Assembly (NCBI GenBank): GCA_026994735.1
Contig: JALWQD010000234.1
Coordinates: forward strand, 1 to 17,996
Source of the DNA: Gammaproteobacteria bacterium
GTDB lineage: Bacteria; Pseudomonadota; Gammaproteobacteria; SZUA-140
DNA: 17,996 nucleotides
Direction: 5' to 3'
The notes below the pieces were generated by a model. It had not been told where the DNA came from, did not search any database, and was given only the letters and a program-made list of their open reading frames with translations. Numbering within the stretch: the first letter of the stretch is position 1; each line of letters begins with the position of its first letter. Below, in pieces: positions 7,001-14,070 of this stretch. A program made the translations under genes and the position numbers.

Positions 7001-8780
7001 TGCGGACGACATCCAAATCAAGATGGCGCAGGGTGCAAAACCGGGTGAAGGCGGCCAGTTGCCAGGTCACAAGGTCGATGAGGTCATTGCCCAGGTACGC
7101 CATTCGACCCCGGGTGTGGGCCTGATTTCGCCACCACCGCATCACGATATTTATTCGATTGAGGATTTGGCGCAACTGATTCATGATTTGAAAAACGTCA
7201 ATCCTGCCGCTCGCATCAGTGTCAAGCTGGTTTCTGAAATGGGTGTTGGTACTGTCGCCACGGGTGTTTCCAAGGCGCATGCGGACCACGTCACCATTTC
7301 CGGTTATGACGGCGGCACGGGTGCCAGCCCTTTGACTTCGATTAAGCATGCGGGCTCACCCTGGGAAGTGGGTTTGGCCGAAACACATCAGACTCTCGTC
7401 ATGAATCGCCTGCGTGGACGGATTTCTGTTCAGGTTGATGGTGGTTTGCGTACAGGACGGGATGTTGTTGTCGGCGCATTGTTGGGAGCCGATGAATTTG
7501 GTTTTGCCACTGCGCCGTTGATCGTCGAGGGTTGTGTCATGATGCGCAAGTGCCATCTCAATACCTGTCCGGTTGGCATTGCCACCCAGGATCCTGATCT
7601 GCGCCAGCGCTTCACCGGTCAGCCGGAACATGTCGTAAATTATTTCTTCATGGTTGCAGAAGAAGTACGTCAGTTAATGGCGGAGCTGGGTTTTCGTCGC
7701 TTTGATGACATGATTGGACGTATGGATTGTCTTGGCACGCGCACGGCTATTGATCACTGGAAGGCTGAAGGGCTCGATTTCTCTGCCTTGTTTGAGGTTC
7801 CTGCCGAGGCCGTCAATACGGCAACCCATCACTGCGAGAAGCAGGAGCATGGTCTCGACAAAGCACTGGACCAAAAATTGATCGAGCTGGCCAGGCCTGC
7901 ACTCGAAAAGCGTCAGCCGGTGACTATTGACGTGCCGGTCAAAAATGTTAACCGGACGGTTGGCGCGATGCTTTCAGGCCGCGTGGCCGAACGATATGGC
8001 ATGGCGGGCCTGCCGGATGATTCGATTCATGTTCGTTTGCGAGGTGTTGCCGGACAAAGTTTCGGTGCCTTCCTGGCTCAGGGCGTGACGTTAGAGCTTG
8101 CGGGTGAAGGCAATGATTATGTCGGGAAGGGGTTGTCCGGAGGACGGATTGTTATTTATCCGCCAGCAGAGAGTCGTTTGATTGCTGAAGAGAATACGAT
8201 TGCCGGTAATACCGTACTCTATGGTGCCATTCGTGGTGAATGTTATCTGCGCGGGGTTGCCGGCGAGCGTTTTTCGGTACGCAATTCCGGAGCTATTGCC
8301 GTTGTTGAAGGCGTCGGTGATCACGGTTGTGAGTATATGACCGGCGGTATTGTCGTCGTGCTCGGCGAGACGGGCTGTAATTTTGCCGCCGGAATGAGCG
8401 GTGGCATTGCCTATGTGCTGGATGAGGCGGGTGATTTTCAGCGTCGCTGTAATCTGATGATGGTCGAGTTGGAACCGATTGAAGAAGAGGATGAAATGCT
8501 GGAGTCACTCGAACACCAAGGCGGAGATCTGGAGGCACACGGCAAGGTCGATATCAGTCATGATATGACGCGTTTCGATGCCGAACGTTTGAAGAGGTTG
8601 ATTGAGAAGCATCTTCACTATACTGACAGCGCCCGTGCGCGTGACATCCTCGCTGCCTGGTCCGATTACCTGCCAAAATTTGTCAAGGTGATGCCTGTTG
8701 ATTACCGCCGGGCACTGCATGAAATGCAGCAGCGTCAGAGCGAACAATTGCCTGCCAGCAGTATCGAAGGAGGGCACTGA
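4059..8780 (+). CDS. gltB: Glutamate synthase (NADPH) large subunit, GltB
   Basis: This is the large GOGAT subunit, which makes two glutamates from glutamine and 2-oxoglutarate. An N-terminal class II glutaminase domain releases ammonia, which is channelled to an FMN-containing synthase domain. From the ATG at 4059 the precursor is 1573 aa. The catalytic Cys (codon 4197-4199, in DACGVGFVAH) would become residue 1 after removal of a ~46-aa propeptide, leaving a 1527-aa mature enzyme of normal family length. Other landmarks are HNGEINTLRGN in the glutaminase domain, the 3Fe-4S cysteines in GCVMMRKCHLNTCPVG (residues 1159, 1165, 1170, spacing as in Azospirillum GltB) and the C-terminal GxGxG-type helix domain (GGRIVIY). 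I chose 4059 because a GGAG motif lies 10 nt upstream; 4083 is a good alternative (38-aa propeptide). The frame also reaches a TTG at 3975, which lies at the predicted transcription start and is rejected. Confidence 0.96.
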   Translation: MHQGSGDQMKGRVTSLARENVRQDDHAGYIRPGRQGLYDPRYEHDACGVGFVAHIKGKPSHEIVRQGLRILENLTHRGAVGADPQAGDGAGILMQIPDAFLRQEMQAQGVELPAAGKYGVAMVFLPRLATARAHAETLFANALADEGLQALAWRDVPTDNQSLGQVVKDAEPVIRQLFVVSEAFEMTTNDLERKLFIIRRIVENGMRQSDCEGREQFYVPSFSARTLVYKGMLLADQVDSYFEDLCDERLVSALALVHQRFSTNTFPSWDLAHPFRMIAHNGEINTLRGNINWMKARRHSMASELFGADLSKVWPLIAEGQSDSACFDNALELLVAGGYSLSHAMMMLIPEAWAGNPLMDEQRRAFYEYHAAMMEPWDGPAAVAFTDGRQIGATLDRNGLRPARYLVTDDGLVVMASEMGVLDIAEERIERKWRLQPGKMFLIDMEEGRIIDDAELKAQLSEAHPYREWLQRTQIHLQDLPAVASKTGSLGADLLSLQQAFGFTQEDIKFLMRPMALTGQEAIGSMGADNALAVLSNHAKPLFNYFQQNFAQVTNPPIDPIREELVMSLVSLIGPRPNLLDREHGDNHMRLEVQQPVLTDSDIERIRQIDTHSDGAFCTETLDVCYAIDAGVAGMEEALTNLCQRAQKAVTEGKNILILSDRQLSAERLPIPILLATSAVHHHLVDQGLRTESGIVIESGAVREVHHFAMLAGYGAEAINPYLAFATLADSIDLVEAELSIDEIQNRYIKAVGKGLLKVMSKMGISTYQSYCGAQIFDAVGLDQAFVDRYFAGTPSPIGGIGLQQVAEEALRWHRQGFAPQQGRRPMLNAGGDYAFRMKGEAHVWRPETIAALQHATRANDYKTYHEYARLMNEQQRQLLTLRGLFDLASSASPVPLDDVEPASEIVKRFATGAMSFGSISFEAHTTLAIAMNRIGGKSNTGEGGELVERFKPLANGDSMRSAIKQVASGRFGVTTEYLVNADDIQIKMAQGAKPGEGGQLPGHKVDEVIAQVRHSTPGVGLISPPPHHDIYSIEDLAQLIHDLKNVNPAARISVKLVSEMGVGTVATGVSKAHADHVTISGYDGGTGASPLTSIKHAGSPWEVGLAETHQTLVMNRLRGRISVQVDGGLRTGRDVVVGALLGADEFGFATAPLIVEGCVMMRKCHLNTCPVGIATQDPDLRQRFTGQPEHVVNYFFMVAEEVRQLMAELGFRRFDDMIGRMDCLGTRTAIDHWKAEGLDFSALFEVPAEAVNTATHHCEKQEHGLDKALDQKLIELARPALEKRQPVTIDVPVKNVNRTVGAMLSGRVAERYGMAGLPDDSIHVRLRGVAGQSFGAFLAQGVTLELAGEGNDYVGKGLSGGRIVIYPPAESRLIAEENTIAGNTVLYGAIRGECYLRGVAGERFSVRNSGAIAVVEGVGDHGCEYMTGGIVVVLGETGCNFAAGMSGGIAYVLDEAGDFQRRCNLMMVELEPIEEEDEMLESLEHQGGDLEAHGKVDISHDMTRFDAERLKRLIEKHLHYTDSARARDILAAWSDYLPKFVKVMPVDYRRALHEMQQRQSEQLPASSIEGGH

Positions 8781-8782
8781 TC

Positions 8783-10255
8783 ATGGGTAAGCCAACAGGT
8801 TTCAAGGAATATCCTCGTGTTGAAGTCAGCTATGCACCGATCGAGGAGCGTATCCAGCATTACCAGGAGTTTTCGCTTTTGCCAGCGACTGAGCAGTTAC
8901 AGTTGCAGGGTGCTCGCTGCATGGATTGCGGTATTCCGTTTTGTCATGAAGGTTGCCCGGTGAACAATGTGATTCCTGATTGGAATGATTTGGTTTATCA
9001 CGGTCATTGGCAGGAAGCATTGGATACTTTGCACGCGACCAATAATTTCCCTGAATTTACAGGCCGCGTTTGTCCGGCGCCGTGTGAGGCATCTTGTACG
9101 CTGAATATAGACGATGCGCCGGTGGCTATTAAGGCTATTGAGCGTTCTATCGTTGATAAGGCCTGGGATGAGGGTTGGATCAAGCCACTTCCCGCGAGTG
9201 ACAAGAGCGGGCAAAAGGTTGCTGTTGTTGGCAGTGGTCCTGCCGGTATGGCCTGTGCCCAGGAGTTGGCACGGACGGGTCATGCGGTGACCTTGTTTGA
9301 AAAGAATGACCGTTTGGGTGGCTTGCTGCGTTATGGCATTCCTGACTTCAAGATGGAAAAGAGGCATATTGATCGGCGTGTCGAACAGATGGCGGCTGAG
9401 GGGGTTGAGTTTCGTACCCGCGTTAATGTCGGGGTCGATATCCCGGCTCATAGCTTGATGACGGATTACGATGCTGTTGTTCTCAGTGGCGGTTCCGAGC
9501 ATCCGCGTGATTTGCCGGTTCCAGGGCGAGAGCTGGCTGGCGTTCATTATGCGATGGACTTTCTGCGTCAGCAAAATAGGCGTATTGCCGGCGATGAGAT
9601 TGCAGGCACAGAAGCCATCACGGCAAAAGGCAAACATGTTGTCGTCATCGGTGGTGGTGATACCGGCTCTGATTGTATAGGTACTTCGATCCGTCAGGGA
9701 GCCATCTCGGTGACGCAGCTGGAAATTATGCCCAAACCGCCGGAGCAAGAAGACAAGGCACTGACCTGGCCACATTGGCCGAATAAGATGCGCGTTTCGA
9801 CCTCACAGGAAGAGGGGGCTGAGCGCGACTGGTGTGTTGCCACCCAGGCTTTTGTCGGCATCGATGGCCGTGTGACGGCCTTGCAGGCTGCACGTGTGCA
9901 ATGGCAGCAGGATGACCAGGGCCGCTGGCAGATGGAGACGGTCGCTGGGAGCGAATTTGAGTTGCCGGCCGATCTTGTGCTGATTGCCATGGGTTTTGTC
10001 CATCCGATACATGAAGGGATGCTCGAGGAGCTCGCTGTATCATTGGATTCGCGCGGAAATGTTGCCGCATCAACCGATAATTACCAGACATCGCTAGAAA
10101 AGGTGTTCACTGCCGGTGATATGCGCCGGGGCCAGTCACTGGTCGTCTGGGCCATTCGTGAAGGCAGGCAAGCAGCGCTCTCCGTCGATGAGTTTTTGCG
10201 CTCAAGGCCGGCCACAGACCGCACGCAGTCAGCGGCCATGGAGTCGTCCCGATGA
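8783..10255 (+). CDS. gltD: Glutamate synthase (NADPH) small subunit, GltD
   Basis: The product is 490 aa, the usual GltD length. It takes electrons from NADPH through FAD and 4Fe-4S clusters to the GltB subunit. Two N-terminal cysteine groups provide the clusters: C46, C49, C54, C58 (CMDCGIPFCHEGC) and C97, C101, C105 (CPAPCEASC). The FAD-binding dinucleotide fold begins at VAVVGSGPAGMACA (147-160), and the NADPH-binding fold has VVVIGGGDTGSDC (286-298). The C-terminal TAGDMRRGQSLVVWAI block completes the FAD site. The ATG follows the gltB stop by 2 nt and has a strong ribosome-binding site, AAGGAGGG at 8767-8774, 8 nt upstream. The stop overlaps the hemE start (ATGA). No expected residue is missing. 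Confidence 0.97.
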   Translation: MGKPTGFKEYPRVEVSYAPIEERIQHYQEFSLLPATEQLQLQGARCMDCGIPFCHEGCPVNNVIPDWNDLVYHGHWQEALDTLHATNNFPEFTGRVCPAPCEASCTLNIDDAPVAIKAIERSIVDKAWDEGWIKPLPASDKSGQKVAVVGSGPAGMACAQELARTGHAVTLFEKNDRLGGLLRYGIPDFKMEKRHIDRRVEQMAAEGVEFRTRVNVGVDIPAHSLMTDYDAVVLSGGSEHPRDLPVPGRELAGVHYAMDFLRQQNRRIAGDEIAGTEAITAKGKHVVVIGGGDTGSDCIGTSIRQGAISVTQLEIMPKPPEQEDKALTWPHWPNKMRVSTSQEEGAERDWCVATQAFVGIDGRVTALQAARVQWQQDDQGRWQMETVAGSEFELPADLVLIAMGFVHPIHEGMLEELAVSLDSRGNVAASTDNYQTSLEKVFTAGDMRRGQSLVVWAIREGRQAALSVDEFLRSRPATDRTQSAAMESSR

Positions 10256-11346
10256 GCACGCTTGTTAATGATCGTTTCCTGCGTGCTCTGCTGCGCCAAC
10301 CTGTTGATGTGACGCCTGTCTGGATGATGCGTCAGGCCGGGCGTTACCTGCCGGAGTACCGCGCTACGCGTGAAAAGGCTGGCAGTTTCATGGATCTTTG
10401 CATGAATCCGGAGTTGGCCTGTGAGGTGACACTACAGCCTTTACGCCGCTATCCCCTGGATGCCGCTATTTTATTTTCAGATATTCTGACGATTCCTGAT
10501 GCGATGGGTTTGGGTTTGCACTTTACAGCCGGTGAGGGGCCGCGTTTTGAAAGGCCTATCCGCGATGCCCGGGCCGTTGCACAATTGGTCACGCCTGACC
10601 CGGAAGATTCTTTGCGTTATGTCATGGATGCTGTTCGCCTTATTCGTCGTGAGCTGTCGGGGGAAGTGCCTCTGATCGGTTTTTCCGGCAGTCCATGGAC
10701 CCTGGCAACGTATATGGTTGAAGGAGGGGGCAGTAAGGACTTTGCCCATGTCAAAGGCATGCTTTTTGACCAGCCAGAGTTGCTGCATCGCTTATTAGCT
10801 GTTCTTGCCGATTCGGTGACTGTCTATCTCAATGCCCAGATTGCTGCAGGCGCTCAGGCCGTTATGATCTTTGATACCTGGGGCGGTGCTTTGACGCCGC
10901 GTGATTATCGTCAATTTTCATTACAGTATATGGAGCGTATCGTCGCTGGTTTGACGCCTGAAAATGATGGCCGGAAGGTGCCCGTAGTGTTATTCACCAA
11001 GGGTGGTGGTGGTTGGCTGGAGGCGATTGCTGATACGGGTTGTGATGCCATTGGTGTCGATTGGACGCTTGATCTTGCACAGGCCCGGCAGCGTGTTGGT
11101 GATCGCGTTGCTGTGCAGGGAAATATGGATCCGTGTGTGCTCTATTCCCGGCCAGAACGTATTCGTCAGGAAGTGGCGACTGTGTTGGCCAGCTTTGGTG
11201 CCGGTGACGGCCATGTCTTTAATCTTGGTCATGGTATTCACCAACATATCGATCCGGAAAATGTCGCTGTCTTTATTGATGCTGTGCATGAACTCAGTGC
11301 TGTCTATCACGATGGCGGTGACAGGGAGTCTACAAGCAATGAGTGA
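10252..11346 (+). CDS. hemE: Uroporphyrinogen decarboxylase, HemE
   Basis: The product is 364 aa, close to the usual ~354. It decarboxylates the four acetate side chains of uroporphyrinogen III to give coproporphyrinogen III, a cytoplasmic cofactor-free step of haem synthesis. The N-terminal signature WMMRQAGRYLPEYR (24-37) holds the substrate-binding arginines, and ILFSDILTIPDAMG contains the conserved catalytic-region Asp. GFSGSPWTLATYMVEGGGSK and the closing FNLGHGIHQHIDPENV are further family blocks. The start overlaps the gltD stop and the end overlaps the next gene by 8 nt, so hemE is clearly embedded in the operon. hemE following gltBD is a known arrangement in gammaproteobacteria. Confidence 0.97.
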   Translation: MSTLVNDRFLRALLRQPVDVTPVWMMRQAGRYLPEYRATREKAGSFMDLCMNPELACEVTLQPLRRYPLDAAILFSDILTIPDAMGLGLHFTAGEGPRFERPIRDARAVAQLVTPDPEDSLRYVMDAVRLIRRELSGEVPLIGFSGSPWTLATYMVEGGGSKDFAHVKGMLFDQPELLHRLLAVLADSVTVYLNAQIAAGAQAVMIFDTWGGALTPRDYRQFSLQYMERIVAGLTPENDGRKVPVVLFTKGGGGWLEAIADTGCDAIGVDWTLDLAQARQRVGDRVAVQGNMDPCVLYSRPERIRQEVATVLASFGAGDGHVFNLGHGIHQHIDPENVAVFIDAVHELSAVYHDGGDRESTSNE

Positions 11347-12241
11347 TGAGACGGCGGGTTTTCGACCAGAATTACCGGCAGCCTTTGCCAAGTTGCGGGG
11401 CATGGAATCCTTTTCCCGCGAGATGTTTGATCGCATTATTGCTTTTCAGGAGCGTGATCATCCTGCCTGGGATAGTTCGCGACCATTTTCTGAGCGGATC
11501 GCAACGTTGCCCCTGCATGCGCTGATTTTCAGTAACCCTGATCGTGACCCCACCCTCCATGGACAAACCGTCGCGCCGTTTTATCCCTTGCGTGACGAGA
11601 TGCGTCAGATTGCCTTTCTTGCCAATCAAGTCGCCGACAGGCCGGTTGTTTGTGATGTCCATGGCCGGAATGGTTTTTTGGGTAGTTTGCTTGCTAATGA
11701 AGGCGTTTCCGTGATGAGTCTGCGCGATGATGCCTTGCTACCTTGCCAGATTGAAGATTTCAATGATGCCAGTGTTTGTCAACGACGCTCAGAAGATATC
11801 GCGACTTTAAAGGATCCCATTGATGTGGCTGTTTCTGCCTGGATGCCGTCGGCAATTAACCGGACTCCGGCAATCATCGCTCACCAGCCGAAGTTGATAG
11901 TCTTTTTCTATACCGATCATGTTGGCGAGGAAGATGGTAAACCACAGACAGGTACGCCTGCTGCCTATCATGACTTGCCCGATGATTATCGCCTGATCGC
12001 AGAATGGTCGATATTACGGATGGCTGATATTCTGCATGAAGTCTGGCCTGATTTGACGCCAAGCATTGAGGAAGAGCGCAAGGTTCGCATCTTCGCTGCC
12101 AAGCCTTACCAAGAGATTGCTGTTGTGCCACCGGCTGAGCCGGCGGCGAAGACGGGCTATGCCTGGGAGGCAGATCTGGAAATGGCGTTGACGTCATTGA
12201 AGGCGAAGGAATTTCTGCGCCAGCAGGGGCATGCACTATGA
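11339..12241 (+). CDS. Uncharacterised protein with a degenerate SAM-methyltransferase-like motif
   Basis: The product is 300 aa from the ATG at 11339, which overlaps the hemE end by 8 nt. AGGGAG shortly upstream is a plausible ribosome-binding site. Residues 103-117 (VVCDVHGRNGFLGSL) resemble motif I of class I methyltransferases (hydrophobic-hydrophobic-x-D-x-G-x-x-G). Alternating strands and helices follow (VSVMSLRDD, IDVAVSAWMPSAIN, KLIVFFYTDHVG), as in a Rossmann-like fold. I do not recognise a named family, and the predicted nucleotide-binding motif is not canonical, so catalytic activity is uncertain. No signal peptide or TM segment is visible, so it is likely cytoplasmic. The same frame is open back to 11003 inside hemE, but that part is a shadow. 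Its position after hemE suggests a link to tetrapyrrole or nitrogen metabolism, but this is only guilt by association. Confidence 0.75.
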   Translation: MSDETAGFRPELPAAFAKLRGMESFSREMFDRIIAFQERDHPAWDSSRPFSERIATLPLHALIFSNPDRDPTLHGQTVAPFYPLRDEMRQIAFLANQVADRPVVCDVHGRNGFLGSLLANEGVSVMSLRDDALLPCQIEDFNDASVCQRRSEDIATLKDPIDVAVSAWMPSAINRTPAIIAHQPKLIVFFYTDHVGEEDGKPQTGTPAAYHDLPDDYRLIAEWSILRMADILHEVWPDLTPSIEEERKVRIFAAKPYQEIAVVPPAEPAAKTGYAWEADLEMALTSLKAKEFLRQQGHAL

Positions 12242-12663
12242 AATTGACCCATACTCTCGGCCGTGTTTGCATCCTGGCGATGGTCTTTATGCTTGCCGCT
12301 TGTGAACAACTGCAACCAGCACAGGGGGCCGCGCAGGCAAATGCTATTGTCCATAACTATTTTTTAGCGATAAAAAAAGGTCAGTTTGATCAGGCAGCGA
12401 AGTTTTTCCCGGTGGAAAAAAGGCAGGAGTGGCTTGATTTTTTGACTGATAACCAGGCACGGATGGGCAGTTTGGGAGAATATGAGATCACCGGGCCTGA
12501 GATTAATACGGTTTATAGTGGCCAATATTTAATCTACATTATTGATGCTGATTATGAGCGCCGCAGCACGCATGAGGTCGTGACCCTGTTTCTTGGTCTC
12601 AAGGAGAGTTCACCCCATATCGCCTTTCACAAAATCACCTCTGAAAAGCCATTGGTTCTCTAG
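12238..12663 (+). CDS. Small predicted lipoprotein of unknown function
   Basis: The product is 141 aa. A signal peptide (residues 1-21, basic MKLTHTLGR then a hydrophobic core) ends in a lipobox LAAC with the lipidated Cys at 22; Glu at +2 gives no inner-membrane retention signal, so outer-membrane anchoring is expected. The remainder (QANAIVHNYFLAIKKGQFDQAAKFFP and a strand-rich second half) looks like a small alpha+beta domain of NTF2/DUF4864-like type, but I cannot assign it firmly. Its ATG overlaps the stop of the methyltransferase-like gene (ATGA). It is the last gene of the operon and ends 16 bp before the convergent HAD gene. I see no intrinsic terminator in that short gap. Confidence 0.8.
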   Translation: MKLTHTLGRVCILAMVFMLAACEQLQPAQGAAQANAIVHNYFLAIKKGQFDQAAKFFPVEKRQEWLDFLTDNQARMGSLGEYEITGPEINTVYSGQYLIYIIDADYERRSTHEVVTLFLGLKESSPHIAFHKITSEKPLVL

Positions 12664-12679
12664 TTTCTGCTGCCCCGTT

Positions 12680-13342
12680 TTAGCGCAAGCTGATGACTGG
12701 CCAACGGTGTTTGCCGGCTATTTGGGCCAGTTTTTCATCCGGATCGACGGCGACGGGTTTGTCGACACGCTCTAGCAGTGGTAGATCGTTGTGCGAGTCA
12801 GAATAAAAGCTGCTGTTAACCAGGCTCATCCCTTCGGCAGCAAGCCAGCTATTTAAGCGTGACACCTTTCCTGTCTGAAAACAGGGCGTCCCTGATACCT
12901 TGCCAGTGTACTGCTGATTAATGATTTCAGGTTCTGTGGCAATCAGGTCATGCACTTGTAACAGGTCGGCAATTGGGCGTGTAATGAAGCTGTTGGTTGC
13001 GGTGATGATGAGCAAGCGATCACCTGCCTGGCGGTGTTTTTCCAATAGCTGTTGTGCTGTCGGTAACAGTATAGGCTGAATTTTTTCTTCCAGATATTGC
13101 GTTCTCAGTGCCGTTAGTTCTTCGCCGCTGTGCTCGGCAAGCGGTGCCAGGGAAAAATTCAGGAAGGCCATGATGTCGAGTGTGCCCTGGCGGTATTCAG
13201 CATAAAAACGATTGTTTTCTCGTCGGTAAAGGTTGCCATCGACGAGTCCTTGTTCGACGAGAAACTCTCCCCATAGATGGTCGCTGTCGCCGCCAATGAG
13301 CGTATTGTCCAGGTCAAAAATTGCCAGTGACGTATTTTTCAA
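12680..13342 (-). CDS. HAD-superfamily IB phosphatase (SerB-like; possible histidinol-phosphatase)
   Basis: The product is 220 aa with all four HAD motifs: motif I DLDNTL (nucleophile D10, acid D12), motif II LIITATN (T114), motif III Lys K159 (TGKVSRL) and motif IV SDSHNDLPLL (D182, D186). The helical cap between motifs I and II is typical of subfamily IB, the phosphoserine-phosphatase-like group. The homologous gene beside rppH in Pseudomonas aeruginosa (PA0335) has, as I recall, been linked to histidinol-phosphate phosphatase activity, so a role in histidine synthesis is a reasonable inference, with other phosphomonoesters possible. The start codon is TTG at 13342, just before the first strand. 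A GAGGAAAAGG ribosome-binding site lies immediately upstream, and no ATG occurs near. It converges with the lipoprotein gene and diverges from rppH. Confidence 0.88.
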   Translation of the reverse strand: MKNTSLAIFDLDNTLIGGDSDHLWGEFLVEQGLVDGNLYRRENNRFYAEYRQGTLDIMAFLNFSLAPLAEHSGEELTALRTQYLEEKIQPILLPTAQQLLEKHRQAGDRLLIITATNSFITRPIADLLQVHDLIATEPEIINQQYTGKVSGTPCFQTGKVSRLNSWLAAEGMSLVNSSFYSDSHNDLPLLERVDKPVAVDPDEKLAQIAGKHRWPVISLR

Positions 13343-13461
13343 TGCCTTTTCCTCGTGAACTTTATTGGGTTGCGCCGGGCTGGATCAGATCTGATTATGC
13401 CATGCCCAGGCGATAGAGTGTCCGCAGGTAGAGTCTTACTCGATAGTTTTTCGCGTCCCTG

Positions 13462-13482
13462 GCTTGTTGCTTTGCAGCAAGC
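13462..13482. repeat. Inverted repeat in the HAD/rppH divergent spacer
   Basis: The arms GCTTGTTGC and GCAGCAAGC around a TTT loop form a 9-bp hairpin with one G-U pair. Both flanking genes point away from it, so it is not their terminator. It could be an operator or a structured part of the rppH leader. The rest of the 189-bp spacer (13343-13531) shows no convincing promoter boxes to me. Confidence 0.4.
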
Positions 13483-13531
13483 GCTTTGGCAGAATGTCAG
13501 TATTCATAAAAGCAATCCGGTGTCATTGTAA

Positions 13532-14032
13532 GTGATTGATCTTGAAGGCTACAGGGCGAATGTGGGGATTATCGTCAGCAATGGTGATGGGAAGTTGCTG
13601 TGGGCCCGGCGGGTGGGACAGGATGCCTGGCAGTTTCCCCAGGGTGGCATTTCTATGGATGAAACGCCGAGGGAGGCGATGCAGCGAGAGTTACATGAGG
13701 AATTGGGGCTGTTGCCGGTAGATATCGAGGTTATTGCCCAGACTCAGGACTGGTTGCGTTACCGCTTGCCTCGACATATGTTACGCCGCGATTCTCGCCC
13801 ACTCTGTATCGGCCAGAAACAGATCTGGTTTTTATTGCGTTTGGTCGGTGATGAAGGGCGGGTGCATTTTGATGCCACCGAGCAGCCGGAATTTGATGGC
13901 TACCGTTGGGTTGATTACTGGTTGCCGGTGGCCGAGGTCGTGTCATTCAAGCGGCGGGTTTACCGTATGGCTTTGAGTGAATTTGCCCGTCTTATCGAGC
14001 CGGGCGAGAGCCCGCAGAAGCGTTCTTGCTGA
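13532..14032 (+). CDS. rppH: RNA pyrophosphohydrolase RppH (Nudix)
   Basis: The product is 166 aa (E. coli RppH 176). RppH removes pyrophosphate from the 5' triphosphate end of transcripts, which starts RNase E-dependent mRNA decay. The N-terminus (MIDLEGYRANVGIIV) and WARRVGQDAWQFPQGGI are diagnostic of RppH. The Nudix box runs over residues 39-61 (G-x5-E-x7-REL-x-EE-x-G), with the metal-binding glutamates present. The start is GTG at 13532; the family begins exactly here (M-I-D), so it is favoured despite a weak ribosome-binding site. No ptsP gene follows; the next gene is on the opposite strand. Confidence 0.95.
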   Translation: MIDLEGYRANVGIIVSNGDGKLLWARRVGQDAWQFPQGGISMDETPREAMQRELHEELGLLPVDIEVIAQTQDWLRYRLPRHMLRRDSRPLCIGQKQIWFLLRLVGDEGRVHFDATEQPEFDGYRWVDYWLPVAEVVSFKRRVYRMALSEFARLIEPGESPQKRSC

Positions 14033-14070
14033 TAACACGGTGTTTTTCAGTATCTAACGGGGCCTATTCC

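Noticed and set aside
8897..9775. 292-aa open frame antisense to gltD
   Set aside because: It is a shadow of gltD: low-complexity composition, no domain, no ribosome-binding site.
11003..11338. N-terminal extension of the methyltransferase-like gene into hemE
   Set aside because: It is an out-of-frame shadow of hemE; the ATG at 11339 has a ribosome-binding site and fits the operon's overlap pattern.
14029..14050. Possible rppH terminator at the stop codon
   Set aside because: The CTGA...TCAG hairpin has an interrupted AT-rich stem and the T-run lies inside the stem rather than after it.
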